NCBI GenBank assembly: GCA_020635355.1
Contig: JACJZW010000001.1
Location: 124,001 to 188,000 of the forward strand
Reading direction: 5' to 3'
Origin: Flavobacteriales bacterium
Lineage (GTDB): Bacteria; Bacteroidota; Bacteroidia; NS11-12g; UBA9320
Length of the DNA stretch: 64,000 bases
This document shows, piece after piece, positions 1 through 9,373 of this stretch. The notes below the pieces were generated by a model that was not told where the DNA came from, searched no databases, and worked only from the letters and a program-made list of their open reading frames with translations. The translations under genes were made by a program, and so were the position numbers. Each line of letters begins with the position of its first letter. The stretch's first letter is position 1.

Positions 1-747
1 GGCATCCAACCCAGAACGAATTTTAACCAATATCTAAGTCAGTATCACAGTGCAAAAACCTGCTTTTATGACTCCACAGATAACAGTATGCATAATGTGT
101 TTTTTGGAGGGTTGAGTCAGTACAGCTACGACAATAACACGCTGGTAAAAGATGATTATGTTCCCTTTGTTCAAACCGTAAGTGTGGTGCACCGATCAGC
201 CAATGACAGCTTAACCGAAATTGAACTACCGGTACGTATGCCGGATAGACTTGGGGCAAGTGCGGAATTTATTCCGTATGAAGAAGGAGCATATACCTCT
301 CATGGTGTAACCTTGATTGGCACAGCATCGCCAGACACCATTTTTTTGGGGCATATTGTTGGCGGACTGAAGAGTACGGAAGACAATCCATTTTCAGCCA
401 ATCGAACCTCGGCCACGTCGGCTAGTAATACCGTTTTTAGTGTTCGATTAATTCGAAGTGGTTCCGGTTCTGTTCAGGCAGCGAAGGTGGTACCGGATTT
501 TAAGTTGGGTCCCAATCCATTAACGGATGGAGGCTTGAGCTTATATTTCGATTCGGCTACCTCACGAACAATAGAATTTTACCTGATTAACATGGCCGGT
601 CAACTTGTTTGGCAAACCACTACCCGATCCGATCAAAAGGACGTGGTGATCAACATTCCGGACCATCTTGCGAATGGCTTGTATGAATCAGTGATCTCGC
701 TGGATTATGAGTACTTCTCCACCAATGAACTGATGATTGCCCGATGA
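1..747 (+). CDS. T9SS type A sorting-domain protein, C-terminal part (5' end outside window)
   Basis: The frame is open from base 1, so the gene begins upstream of the window and about 248 codons are visible. The last ~85 residues have the layout of a type IX secretion type A sorting domain: a proline-containing entry strand (FKLGPNPLTDG), a hydrophobic core with the sequence YLINMAGQLVW, then LANGLYESVI near the end. This family tail directs proteins through the outer membrane and is cleaved during surface anchoring or release. The visible upstream part is rich in Thr, Ser and Asn and I recognise no catalytic domain in it. An internal ATG at 88 is not the true start. Probably a secreted or surface protein; its function cannot be read from this fragment. 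Confidence 0.8.
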   Translation, partial: GIQPRTNFNQYLSQYHSAKTCFYDSTDNSMHNVFFGGLSQYSYDNNTLVKDDYVPFVQTVSVVHRSANDSLTEIELPVRMPDRLGASAEFIPYEEGAYTSHGVTLIGTASPDTIFLGHIVGGLKSTEDNPFSANRTSATSASNTVFSVRLIRSGSGSVQAAKVVPDFKLGPNPLTDGGLSLYFDSATSRTIEFYLINMAGQLVWQTTTRSDQKDVVINIPDHLANGLYESVISLDYEYFSTNELMIAR

Positions 748-804
748 GCTTGGTCATATTGAGATAACAATTGAGTCAACCAGTAAATGAATACGTGGTT
801 TGAT

Positions 805-812
805 TAAATTTG
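805..812 (+). promoter_or_regulatory. Bacteroidota -7 element (TAAATTTG)
   Basis: Exact match to TAnnTTTG, the -7 box used by the Bacteroidota primary sigma factor, ending 17 nt before the ATG of the small lipoprotein gene. No clear -33 TTG at the usual distance is visible. Confidence 0.4.
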
Positions 813-829
813 TCTCAATCTGAAAGAAT

Positions 830-1318
830 ATGAAAAAGCTTTTTATCCTTGTTTTTCTGGCCTTGCCGTTGGTTTATTCCTGTAAGGAAGATGAACCCGT
901 TACCACTAATACAGACACCGATATCCGAAGTAATGTGATTGGTGAGTACAATGCCCATTTGACGGTATTTAATGCTCAAACAGGGGCGCTGATTACGGAG
1001 GATGATTATTACTTTAAGGTTCAAAAAAACAGCAAGGATGCCAGTCAGGTACAATGGTATCTCGATGGTTTGTACCTGTTTATGAATGCTCAGAATTTCA
1101 GAAATATTTCGGTTGGTATTGCCTTTGATGTTCCCGAGCAGGAATTGAAGGACTTCGGTACGTTGAAGGGTAAAAACTATATCAACGTAGATGGCGACAA
1201 TCAACGATACACCGGAATCTGGTATACATCATCCAAAAGCTTCACCATTTACATGGAGAAGGATAATGGCGGATCAGCGGATGATTATCTGTATGAGTGG
1301 AAGATGACCCTCAAATAG
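830..1318 (+). CDS. Small lipoprotein of unknown function
   Basis: 162 residues starting with a lipoprotein signal peptide: basic MKK, hydrophobic stretch FILVFLALPLV, then the lipobox VYSC with the acylated Cys at residue 18. Residues KEDEPV after the Cys are acidic, which in Bacteroidota can accompany surface export of lipoproteins. The mature part is a short domain of about 140 residues with alternating hydrophobic and polar residues, suggesting a beta fold; it contains no motif I recognise. It has its own -7 element at 805-812 and sits between two secreted-protein genes, so a cell-envelope role is likely. The function is unknown. Confidence 0.75.
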   Translation: MKKLFILVFLALPLVYSCKEDEPVTTNTDTDIRSNVIGEYNAHLTVFNAQTGALITEDDYYFKVQKNSKDASQVQWYLDGLYLFMNAQNFRNISVGIAFDVPEQELKDFGTLKGKNYINVDGDNQRYTGIWYTSSKSFTIYMEKDNGGSADDYLYEWKMTLK

Positions 1319-1396
1319 GGAATTCCAGTAAACCTTTCTTCATTTTCAGTCTGGTCAGGCAACAAAACCGACTATTTGTTGCATCTTTAAGTGCGT

Positions 1397-3337
1397 ATGA
1401 ATAAGGTGCTCAAATCGTTTTTGCTTTTGCTAATCGGTTTGCTGGGATCAAACGTGTCCCGGGCAACGCACATAATGGGTGGCGATCTTTATTATCAGTA
1501 TATATCAGAAGATCGTTACCGTATCACGCTTCAGTACTTTTTGGATTGCGAAAACGGTGACCCGGGAGCCATCAATTCAGACCTCGACGGCAATTTTGGA
1601 TTCTTCAATGCCAAGACCAATCAGTTAATCACCTCACAAGTGATTACCCGAACTGGGCCCATCAAGGTTACCCAATTGAATTACGAATGTGTTATTGGCA
1701 ATCCCAATGCCTGCGTAGATAAATATGCCTACTCATTTGAGATTGATTTAGACCCCGGTACGGATGGTATTGTTGTTTCCTTTCAGCGATGTTGCAGGAA
1801 TCACACCATTGATAACCTGGTGAATCCCAACTCAACCGGGATGACCATTTTTACCACGATTCCTCCGGATAACATCGTGAATTCCAGTCCGGTTTTTAAA
1901 GAATTACCCCCCAACTTTCTGTGTAACGATGCGCCGTTGGTGTTCGATCATTCGGCCGTGGATCCGGATGGAGATTCTCTTTCATATGAACTGTATGTTC
2001 CGTATTTAGGGGCCTCTGCAGGAGCACCCAAACCCAGCGTTCCGTCCAAGCCACCATATGGTTTGGTGCAGTATCTCGCCCCGTATCATGTGGCCAATAT
2101 GATGGGAGGGACCCAGTTACTGAAGATTGATTCCAAAACCGGGTTGTTAACCTGTTTGCCCAATAAATTGGGGCAATACGTGGTGGGAATTAAGGTAAAT
2201 GAATATCGGGATGGAGTGAAGATTGGCGAGACATTGAGGGATTATCAGTTCAACGTTTTGCAATGTCAGAAAGTGGTTCAGGCCAAGATGGTATTGCCGC
2301 AGTTTTTGTGCGCAAACCGACCATTGATTTTTTCTTCCAACGGATCTAAGGCCGATACCTTTGAATGGTCTTTTCACAATCCAGGTGTATACGATTTGGA
2401 CACCGTTGCCGCCAATACACAGTTGATGTTCACCAAGCCAGGAACCTATACCATCCGGTTGAAGGTGCGCGATGAGGGGTGTGCCGACAGCATTATTCAG
2501 GTGATCACCGTGGGAGCATTGGATAGTTTATTTGCGGATTTCAGTGTAAACCCAACCATCATTTGTACGGGTGATTCGGTAAACATCCAACGTACAGGCA
2601 GCTCAGCCATACATTGGTGGTGGGATATGGGCGATGGCACCGCTCCCAAAAAGAATGAGGAGATTACCTCCTATACTTTTCAAAAGGCAGGAACCTACAC
2701 CATTCAATTGAGTATGACGGATTCCATGGTATGTCATTCACCGGATGAGCAACAGCAGGTGGTGGAGGTGTATGATTCGGTTACCTATCAACCCATTCTC
2801 CGCATTGATGCACCGGATAGTTGTTACCCGGGTAAGCTGGTGCTTGCTCAGGCCGATACCAATCTTCCCAACTGGACCTGGAATGTTCAAACTGTGGATG
2901 ATTTGGAACAGAAACAGCCGGTGGTAAATCATCAATTTGATCAAGGTGATTATCGGGTTCAGATTACGATGGATCTCAGCTCACTTCACTGTGCAGATTC
3001 CGAGCCCATTGATACCACGATTTTTGTTGAGAAAACCGGCATTAGCGAGATGCGGTTTGACCTGGTAAACATTTTTACGCCAAATGGAGACGGCATTAAC
3101 GAATGTTTTGATGCCGGGGAATACAATACGAGCTGCGTGCGCATTCGATATTGGATTTACAACCGATGGGGAGAATGTCTGTTCAATTCCGAGGAAGACG
3201 GCAACTGCTGGGATGGGCGCAATAAGGTAACCGGTGAATTCTATCCACCGGGCGTTTACTTCGGTGTTTATGAGTTGCGTGATCGTGATGAAACGGTAAC
3301 TATGAAGTCTTCCAACAGTATTACGCTGTTGCGGTAA
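1397..3337 (+). CDS. PKD-repeat surface protein with CHU_C (gliding motility-associated, T9SS type B) C-terminus
   Basis: About 646 residues. I place the start at the ATG at 1397; a GTG two codons upstream (1391) is also possible. The signal peptide is followed by ATHIMGGDLYYQY, a mature N-terminus typical of large Bacteroidota adhesins. The middle holds at least two PKD-like domains; the second carries WWWDMGDGT. The last ~90 residues form a CHU_C domain (IFTPNGDGINECF, then YWIYNRWGECLF, then a GVYFGVYELRD strand), the type B signal for the type IX secretion system. Many cysteines suggest disulfide-stabilised domains outside the cell. Likely a secreted or cell-surface adhesin; the ligand is unknown. 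PorP/SprF-family proteins such as the one at 14-15 kb often serve this class. Confidence 0.85.
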   Translation: MNKVLKSFLLLLIGLLGSNVSRATHIMGGDLYYQYISEDRYRITLQYFLDCENGDPGAINSDLDGNFGFFNAKTNQLITSQVITRTGPIKVTQLNYECVIGNPNACVDKYAYSFEIDLDPGTDGIVVSFQRCCRNHTIDNLVNPNSTGMTIFTTIPPDNIVNSSPVFKELPPNFLCNDAPLVFDHSAVDPDGDSLSYELYVPYLGASAGAPKPSVPSKPPYGLVQYLAPYHVANMMGGTQLLKIDSKTGLLTCLPNKLGQYVVGIKVNEYRDGVKIGETLRDYQFNVLQCQKVVQAKMVLPQFLCANRPLIFSSNGSKADTFEWSFHNPGVYDLDTVAANTQLMFTKPGTYTIRLKVRDEGCADSIIQVITVGALDSLFADFSVNPTIICTGDSVNIQRTGSSAIHWWWDMGDGTAPKKNEEITSYTFQKAGTYTIQLSMTDSMVCHSPDEQQQVVEVYDSVTYQPILRIDAPDSCYPGKLVLAQADTNLPNWTWNVQTVDDLEQKQPVVNHQFDQGDYRVQITMDLSSLHCADSEPIDTTIFVEKTGISEMRFDLVNIFTPNGDGINECFDAGEYNTSCVRIRYWIYNRWGECLFNSEEDGNCWDGRNKVTGEFYPPGVYFGVYELRDRDETVTMKSSNSITLLR

Positions 3338-3386
3338 TCCAATTGGCTAAAACTTTCTAATTTAGCGGAACTAAGCCACTGAATTA

Positions 3387-3914
3387 ATGACCAAGCCACT
3401 CGCGGAGAGTATTCCGGTTTATTACAGGCCTTATCTGGAGGGAGTTCAGTCTCAACAGGTAATGGATGCCTTACAAGAAGAACTGGAAGGTTTTCAAAAA
3501 CTATTTGGCAAGCTTACAGCTGCTCAACTGAATTTTTCATACGGACCTGATAAATGGACCATGCGACAACTATGGCTCCATTTGATGGATACGGAACGGG
3601 TAATGTCTTACCGTGCCATGCGATTTGCGCGGGGTGATCGGACGGAATTACCGGGGTTTGAACAAGACGATTACGTGTTGGCGCCGGGTCTCACAGACCG
3701 AAGCAGGAAGTCATTGATGGATGAGTGGAACGCTGTTCGGGAATCCACCCTCACGCTGTTTAAATCACTGAATGCAGATGAACTAAAACGTGAAGGCATT
3801 GCCAATGGATACGTCATGAGTGTTAATGCTCTTGGATTTATTATCGCCGGACACATGATCCATCATCTCAAGGTGGTAAGGGATCGCTACATAAATGCCC
3901 CAGATTTCCCATAG
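3387..3914 (+). CDS. DinB-family (YfiT-like) protein
   Basis: 175 residues with the four-helix DinB/YfiT layout. The metal-ligand pattern is visible: a His in LWLHLMDTERVMSYR, and GHMIHHLKVVRDRY near the C-terminus giving the two closing His. The segment KWTMRQLWLHLMDTE corresponds to the usual helix 2 motif. Family members bind a divalent metal and many act as thiol-dependent S-transferases (for example with bacillithiol), but most Bacteroidota members are uncharacterised. The next gene starts on the base after the stop codon, so the two are probably co-transcribed. A second DinB-type gene lies at 24.6-25.2 kb. Confidence 0.85.
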   Translation: MTKPLAESIPVYYRPYLEGVQSQQVMDALQEELEGFQKLFGKLTAAQLNFSYGPDKWTMRQLWLHLMDTERVMSYRAMRFARGDRTELPGFEQDDYVLAPGLTDRSRKSLMDEWNAVRESTLTLFKSLNADELKREGIANGYVMSVNALGFIIAGHMIHHLKVVRDRYINAPDFP

Positions 3915-4457
3915 ATGAATACAACTGTTCTAGCCTTGATCATCGGGGTAATTGGTGTTACGATGATTCGGTTTGCCACCCGATTGATTATTCGGCTTAT
4001 TGGTCTGGCGGTGTTGGTTCTTTCCGTCGTGTTCTTGTTGTTCTATTTTGAAATTGGTCCATTTGAACAAAATCCAATTTCCATTGATTCCCTCAAATCG
4101 ACCTATTGCGTGGATGAAGTTAATCCGGCAAAGTGTGAATGCATTGTACGGCCCATTGAGGTTGATATGGCCAACCGCTGGACGCCAACTGAATTGGATT
4201 ATCTCAAACAACACGGCACCCAAATGGCGTACGCAGTTACCAGGAGTTTTGAAGCCGTACGAGATCAGATTGAGGGGTGTTTGAAGGATCGTGGAGAAGA
4301 AGAAGCGTTGGATGAAGTTCTACAAGAACTCATTCCGGTGAATCAGAAATGGCTGAACAAACTAGGTGAGTGGAAGGATGATTTAGCGCAAAAAGCCGAC
4401 AGTGCGCTGGACTCAGCACAATCTAAAAAGGATTGGGTGGATGAACACTACAACTAG
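3915..4457 (+). CDS. Membrane-anchored protein of unknown function
   Basis: 180 residues. The ATG follows the stop of the DinB gene directly. Two short hydrophobic segments at about residues 2-17 and 25-45 should anchor the N-terminus; the remaining ~130 residues are hydrophilic and acidic with predicted helices (ending AQKADSALDSAQSKKDW). Three Cys lie close together just after the membrane part (YCVDEVNPAKCECIV). I recognise no family. The 3' end overlaps the convergent START-domain gene by 4 nt. Confidence 0.65.
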   Translation: MNTTVLALIIGVIGVTMIRFATRLIIRLIGLAVLVLSVVFLLFYFEIGPFEQNPISIDSLKSTYCVDEVNPAKCECIVRPIEVDMANRWTPTELDYLKQHGTQMAYAVTRSFEAVRDQIEGCLKDRGEEEALDEVLQELIPVNQKWLNKLGEWKDDLAQKADSALDSAQSKKDWVDEHYN

Positions 4458-4831
4458 GCTCCGAGCGCGTTTCGCAGATCTTGTACCTGACTTTCCCAAA
4501 GCATGGAGATTTCTTCTGCTTCGTCTTCATCGGTATAATCTGTTACCATCAGGGCGATGTCGCCGGTAAGCTCGTCTTTCTTGATTTCCATCTCAAAAAA
4601 TTCGTCTTCCTGAGAATCCTCCCATTGAAAGCGAACATACTTGCCGTTCACTCGCTTGAGGAGTTCGGCATTGGTCTCTTCGCCGTCCCAAATGAAGGTA
4701 TATCGCTTGCCTTTAACGTTCACGTCATCGGCGAACCACTCCAGTAATCCGGAGGGGGTTGAAATGTAGTTGAATAAGATGTTTGGTGAAGATTTGATCA
4801 TAAACTCCAACTCCAACTTTACTCGATTCAT
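4454..4831 (-). CDS. START-like (AHSA1/SRPBCC) domain protein
   Basis: About 125 residues from the chosen ATG at 4831 (MNRVKLELEFMIKSSP). An upstream ATG at 4873 is in frame, but a promoter-like TACTTTG lies between the two, which favours the shorter form. The sequence follows the START-like fold: an opening strand LELEFMIKSSPNILFNYI, then STPSGLLEWFADDVNV, FIWDGEE, and a long closing helix EEISMLWESQVQDLRNALG. Proteins of this size and layout are widespread single-copy genes in Bacteroidota with no settled function; the fold forms a hydrophobic ligand cavity. Cytoplasmic. Confidence 0.8.
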   Translation of the reverse strand: MNRVKLELEFMIKSSPNILFNYISTPSGLLEWFADDVNVKGKRYTFIWDGEETNAELLKRVNGKYVRFQWEDSQEDEFFEMEIKKDELTGDIALMVTDYTDEDEAEEISMLWESQVQDLRNALGA

Positions 4832-4888
4832 ATCAAAAACTTCTAATGTTTCAAAGTAAACACTATTTGCCAAATAAAAAAGTTAGCG

Positions 4889-5581
4889 ATGTCATTAATT
4901 TTGCCCGTCAAGTCTATGCTTTCGAGGCACTTATATACACATCGATTCGCCTATTTTCTGTGGCTGCTGTTTTTCATTCCGGCCCTGTTATGGTCTGTTT
5001 TTGAACCGGCTGAATCTGCCATATTATTTTGGAACAGTCTGTATTCTGACCCCTTGAATGGATTCTTTATCTGGTGCACCCGTTTGGGTGAAGGTTTTGG
5101 ATTTGTCCTGGCCCTTTTGGTTATTGGGCTATCCGGCACGTACCGTCAGTTGGTTGGTTTTGTGATAGCCGCTGTTATCACCTTGGTATTGGTTTGGTTT
5201 TTTAAACACATGGTATTTGACGATGCCATTCGTCCCATTGTGTTTTTTGAGCGGATGGGTATTGAACTTCCGAACCGACATCATTATACGTTGAATCGAA
5301 AGCACAGCTTTCCTTCAGGGCACACCACGGCCTCCTTCGCCTACTTCTTTTATGTCGCCTTGACGCGTACCAACCGGTTGGAGGTTTTTGTCGCAGTATT
5401 GGCTGGTGTGCTCACCGCTTATTCCCGGGTATATCTGGCGCAGCATTTTGTGGTGGACACGATGGCGGGAAGTGTGTTGGGCGTTTCGATTGCTACTGTG
5501 GCTTATTTCTTCCTGGTTGATAATAAGCCCTGGGCTTCCGGATTTTTAGATCGATCCATAATCAAACGATCCCATGGGTAA
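4889..5581 (+). CDS. PAP2-family membrane phosphatase
   Basis: 230 residues, about six membrane segments. The three phosphatase motifs are visible: a KHMVFDDAIRP segment (KX-RP), SFPSGHTTASFAYF (PSGH with the catalytic His), and SRVYLAQHFVVD (SRx5Hx3D). The family dephosphorylates lipid phosphates such as undecaprenyl diphosphate, phosphatidic acid or lipid A; the substrate here is not determined. A second in-frame ATG at 4916 is a credible start, because a TAATTTTG -7-like box lies at about 4896-4903, inside the longer version. The gene overlaps the following GT39 gene by 8 nt, which points to a joint role in envelope lipid or glycan metabolism. Confidence 0.88.
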   Translation: MSLILPVKSMLSRHLYTHRFAYFLWLLFFIPALLWSVFEPAESAILFWNSLYSDPLNGFFIWCTRLGEGFGFVLALLVIGLSGTYRQLVGFVIAAVITLVLVWFFKHMVFDDAIRPIVFFERMGIELPNRHHYTLNRKHSFPSGHTTASFAYFFYVALTRTNRLEVFVAVLAGVLTAYSRVYLAQHFVVDTMAGSVLGVSIATVAYFFLVDNKPWASGFLDRSIIKRSHG

Positions 5582-7265
5582 CCAGTCTACATGGAAATCC
5601 TATGCATGGATCGTCGTACTGTCGTTGATTCTTTTTCTGCCTTTTCTGGGCAGTTCGCCGCTGTTTGACTGGGACGAAATCAATTTTGCGGAATCGGCCA
5701 GGGAAATGGTGGTAACTGGTGATTGGTCCCGAGTAACCGTGAATTACGAACCCTTTTGGGAAAAGCCGCCATTGTTTATCTGGATTCAAGCGGCATCCAT
5801 TTCGATCTTTGGTCCGTCTGAATTCGCAGCCCGGTTTCCAAACGTTCTGATCGCCATTTGTACCTTCTGTCTGATGCTTTTTATCGGTAATAAGCACGGA
5901 AGCCGAGAGCTTGGCGGTTGGTGGATTCTACTGTATGCAGCCTCCATCACGCCCAACTTTTACTTGCATTCCGGCATTATTGATCCGCTATTCAATTTCT
6001 TCATTTTTTGCTCGGTTTATCACTTATTCCAAAGTGCTTCCAATCCTTCAAACAGGCACTGGTGGATGGCCGGTATATTTTTGGGTTTAGCCGTGCTAAC
6101 CAAAGGACCAGCGGCCATCTTGATTGTGGGAGTGACCGGTATTTCCGTCTTACTTGCAGGGCGCATCAAACCGTGGTTTGGAATTAAGAATGTGTTGAGT
6201 TTGATCACATCTACGGTACTCGTAGCCAGTTTTTGGTTTCTTCCAGAAGTTCTGAAAAACGGCATGGGATTCCTTCAGAATTTCATCGTTTACCAGTTGG
6301 AATTGGCCACCCAATCCGTGGCATCCCATGGTCAGCCATGGTTTTATCACTTCGTGGTGTTGTTCTTTGGTGTGTTGCCGGCATCTATCATCTTCATCGC
6401 GTCTCTGAGTAATCCATCAGAACGAAAAAAGGATGATTTCGCTTTCTGGGCGATGGTACTCTTTTGGGTTGTCCTCATCATCTTTTCCCTGGTTCGAACC
6501 AAGATCGTGCACTACTCGTCCATGTGCTATCTCCCGATGACGTACCTGGCGGCTAGCTATTTGACAGATACCTTCACTAAATCAAGGTGGTGGTTGGGAC
6601 TACTGATATCGGGGATTCTTATTGGAATAGGGTTACTGGTTGTTCCGTATCTGGGGATGCACTCGTCTTGGTTGGATTCCATAAAAATGGATTCGTTTAC
6701 CCGCGGAAATCTCTCGGTTAACGGAGGATGGAACGCCACCGATTTTATTCCGGGAGTGATCTGGATCTGCGCCATTTGGATCATGGTCTGGGGCTGGCGC
6801 CGAGAGGCCAAGGGCATTATCCGATCAGGGTTATTGATCAGTTTCTTGGCTATTCAATCGGCGGTTTGGTTGTTGGTGCCCAATATTCAACGCCATACTC
6901 AAGGAGCTGCCATTGATTTTTACCGCACCATCACGGATCAGGATGTGTACGTAGATGTTTACGGTTTTAAAAGCTATGCGCATTACTTCTATACCCGCAT
7001 CCAACCGGTTGATTCCTCAGATGGATTGTACGTTCAACGTCAACGTCAATTGGATACCTTGAGTGTTCAACATACCATCGACCTGAATTTCACCATGCGT
7101 AAAGAAGTGGATCGCAAGCTGATGGATTGGATGATTTACGGGGATATCGACAAGGATGTATACCTCGTCTGTCAGGAAAAGAAGATCCCGGAATTACGTC
7201 AAACCGGACAATTGAAGATGATCATGCGGGAAGGCGGGTACGCGGCGTTTGTTCGCCGACATTAA
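5574..7265 (+). CDS. GT39/ArnT-like membrane glycosyltransferase
   Basis: 563 residues with a dozen or so hydrophobic segments and a hydrophilic C-terminal tail. The first external loop carries LFDWDEINFAESAREMV, the acidic D/E motif of GT-C enzymes such as ArnT and PMT, and it is followed by PFWEKPPLFIWIQ, the usual K-P-P loop. These enzymes use polyprenyl-phosphate sugars to glycosylate lipid A or proteins on the periplasmic side. The start overlaps the PAP2 gene, so the pair is probably translated from one mRNA. Acceptor and donor are unknown. Confidence 0.85.
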   Translation: MGNQSTWKSYAWIVVLSLILFLPFLGSSPLFDWDEINFAESAREMVVTGDWSRVTVNYEPFWEKPPLFIWIQAASISIFGPSEFAARFPNVLIAICTFCLMLFIGNKHGSRELGGWWILLYAASITPNFYLHSGIIDPLFNFFIFCSVYHLFQSASNPSNRHWWMAGIFLGLAVLTKGPAAILIVGVTGISVLLAGRIKPWFGIKNVLSLITSTVLVASFWFLPEVLKNGMGFLQNFIVYQLELATQSVASHGQPWFYHFVVLFFGVLPASIIFIASLSNPSERKKDDFAFWAMVLFWVVLIIFSLVRTKIVHYSSMCYLPMTYLAASYLTDTFTKSRWWLGLLISGILIGIGLLVVPYLGMHSSWLDSIKMDSFTRGNLSVNGGWNATDFIPGVIWICAIWIMVWGWRREAKGIIRSGLLISFLAIQSAVWLLVPNIQRHTQGAAIDFYRTITDQDVYVDVYGFKSYAHYFYTRIQPVDSSDGLYVQRQRQLDTLSVQHTIDLNFTMRKEVDRKLMDWMIYGDIDKDVYLVCQEKKIPELRQTGQLKMIMREGGYAAFVRRH

Positions 7266-7843
7266 TGCATGCGATCCGCCCGATATTCCAAGGTCTGAAT
7301 CATCTCAGCTTCAAAATTCAGGTACTCCTGCCACCGTTCTTTCACGGTTTCTTTGGGCACAATGCTTTCAGCCAAATCGATAAATAGTCGGTAGTGGCCT
7401 GCTTCCGAAACCATGAATTCATGATAAAAGTCCTTTAGGTTTTCATCGTTGATATGGAGTGAAAGCAATCGGAAGCGTTCACAACTTCGTGCTTCAATCA
7501 TCGCACAGATGAGTAATTGCTCCAGCAATTGATGTTCACGGGTGCCACCTTTTCGGGCAAAAGCTTGAAGCTTATTAACGTATTCGTCTTTACGCATTTT
7601 ACCCAACTCAAAGCCTCGTTTTTTTAATTCCTTCATCACCTTTCGGAAATGGCCCCATTCTTCGGCTACCACCGGGGCAACGGCTTCAATGATCTCCGGG
7701 TACTCACTGAATTTAACAATCAGTGCAATTCCTGAAGTAGCCGCTTTTTGTTCACAAAAGGCATGATCTATGAGAATTTCATCGATTTGCTTTTCGGCAA
7801 TATTCACCCAACGAGGATCGGTGGCCAATTTTAGTCCGAGCAT
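7262..7843 (-). CDS. miaE: tRNA-(ms2io6A)-hydroxylase MiaE
   Basis: 193 residues with the ferritin-like diiron pattern of MiaE: Glu31 (CEQKAATSG), Glu62 and His65 (EEWGHF), Glu117 (MIEARSCERF) and Glu147/His150 (SEAGHYRLF). The enzyme hydroxylates the isopentenyl side chain of ms2i6A at position 37 of tRNAs reading UNN codons, using oxygen. The substrate-forming enzyme MiaA is encoded 10 kb away at 17.2 kb. The start lies 9 nt after the stop of the membrane protein gene, so it ends the four-gene operon beginning at 11.1 kb. Its stop overlaps the convergent GT39 gene by 4 nt. Confidence 0.92.
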   Translation of the reverse strand: MLGLKLATDPRWVNIAEKQIDEILIDHAFCEQKAATSGIALIVKFSEYPEIIEAVAPVVAEEWGHFRKVMKELKKRGFELGKMRKDEYVNKLQAFARKGGTREHQLLEQLLICAMIEARSCERFRLLSLHINDENLKDFYHEFMVSEAGHYRLFIDLAESIVPKETVKERWQEYLNFEAEMIQTLEYRADRMH

Positions 7844-7852
7844 AGAACTGAT

Positions 7853-9373
7853 CTATTTGAGTATTTCGGGCAAAGCTAATTGGTTGTCCCGACAAATTTC
7901 GAGGAGGGACTGGTGGTTATTGACCAGAAGATAGGCCGGAAAGGAAGTGCTATCCACCTCCATTACCTGACCCGAATGATGGATGAGATGTTGATCCAAT
8001 TGCAGGCTCCAATCCAGCCAAAGAACAGTAGGGAAGGTGTCTTTCATGAGTTCTTCCGTGCGCCAAACCCGTCGGTCATACCCGGGATGAATGGTGAGCA
8101 TTTCATGGTTCAATGCCGAACATCCATAATTATACTTTGCTGCCTTGTCAATGAATACAATCACATCGGCATGCGTGCGTTTTCGCAATGCCTCCAGGTT
8201 ATCGCATTCCCGACACAGATTGTCTATTCTCGTAATTTCAACGTGACCGGTTGATTCCCTGATCCCGGTAGTCACCACATCGTCTATCGTGTGATTCAGG
8301 TATCCCAGACCCATCATACCACCAATCAAAATGAGTACAAATGCAATCTTGCTTTTAAGAATCCGAGAAGGGACACCAAACCCGATGGCCAGCATCAGGG
8401 AAATGGGAACACCCACATAGAGCCGGGTGTACGGAAAGAATAGGTTGGAAGTGCCGTCGGCGCTCTTGTTGATCACCAGACTGAACAGGATGAAGAAGAG
8501 CACGGAAAAACTCACAATCCAGCTTCTGGGATCCCGTTTGAAAACGACGAAGATCAGCCCTAAAACCAGCATAACCGAAAGGCTCAGCCAACCATTTGGT
8601 GAAAATGGTGCCAAGTAGGCTAACCGTACGTTGAGCTGTTCCAATCCAACGCGCATATAATCGAATGAAAGATCCATATCCCACATGTGGTGGACCATCT
8701 GTGATTCGGTGGATTGTTTATACCAGCTGATGCAAATAGCTAGAACCAGGGCCAGCAGGACTCCCGGGATATACCGGGTCCAAGTTTTCCAGACCTTACG
8801 TTGGTGAATGATTTGAGCCAAGACCAACGGGGCCAGGATCATCATCACATTCTTGCTCATGATGGGAGATATCAGCATGAGCATAATTCCGATGTTTTTA
8901 CACCACATGTCGGAATAGGTCGCCAGCCACCATCCGGCGGTTAATAGGACGATGCCACCGGCAAATCCTCGTCCCATGGACAAAATGAGATGAAATTCTG
9001 ATGGCAGCATTAACCAGAAGGCCGTGAGCAAAAGCAGTAAATGGGCTCCCGATTTTCGAAATGAAAGGAGCACAAAAATCAACGGTAAAACACCTACAAC
9101 ATTGGCCGCGATAGGGAAGACATCCACCACCGACAAACCCAACCGAATGGGAATCGCACACAACCAGGCCACCAGCATGTTGTTGTAGTTCTGTCCGTAA
9201 AAGAAAGGAGTATGAATATTTCCTTGAGCAAGATCCGTTGCTGCCAGCCACATGGTGGTTTGGTCATCATCGGTATAAACGGCGTTGAAGTGTTGAAAGA
9301 GGGTATATCGCTGCCAACTAAGGGCAGCAATCAGCACCAGTACCGTGATTCGTATGACCCACTTCTGGCTCAA
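7853..9373 (-). CDS. Polytopic GT-C-like membrane protein
   Basis: 506 residues, roughly ten to twelve hydrophobic segments and a soluble C-terminal part of about 120 residues with several Cys (CRECDNLEALRKR). The first external loop reads VYTDDDQTTMWLAATDL and then FFYGQNYNN, which resembles the acidic loop and G-Q-Y motif of GT-C glycosyltransferases. I therefore infer a lipid-linked-sugar glycosyltransferase, without a named family. The start codon is TTG at 9373, overlapping the TGA of the upstream transporter gene (TTGA), so translation is probably coupled. It lies between an AtoE-type transporter and miaE, which does not clarify the role. Confidence 0.7.
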   Translation of the reverse strand: MSQKWVIRITVLVLIAALSWQRYTLFQHFNAVYTDDDQTTMWLAATDLAQGNIHTPFFYGQNYNNMLVAWLCAIPIRLGLSVVDVFPIAANVVGVLPLIFVLLSFRKSGAHLLLLLTAFWLMLPSEFHLILSMGRGFAGGIVLLTAGWWLATYSDMWCKNIGIMLMLISPIMSKNVMMILAPLVLAQIIHQRKVWKTWTRYIPGVLLALVLAICISWYKQSTESQMVHHMWDMDLSFDYMRVGLEQLNVRLAYLAPFSPNGWLSLSVMLVLGLIFVVFKRDPRSWIVSFSVLFFILFSLVINKSADGTSNLFFPYTRLYVGVPISLMLAIGFGVPSRILKSKIAFVLILIGGMMGLGYLNHTIDDVVTTGIRESTGHVEITRIDNLCRECDNLEALRKRTHADVIVFIDKAAKYNYGCSALNHEMLTIHPGYDRRVWRTEELMKDTFPTVLWLDWSLQLDQHLIHHSGQVMEVDSTSFPAYLLVNNHQSLLEICRDNQLALPEILK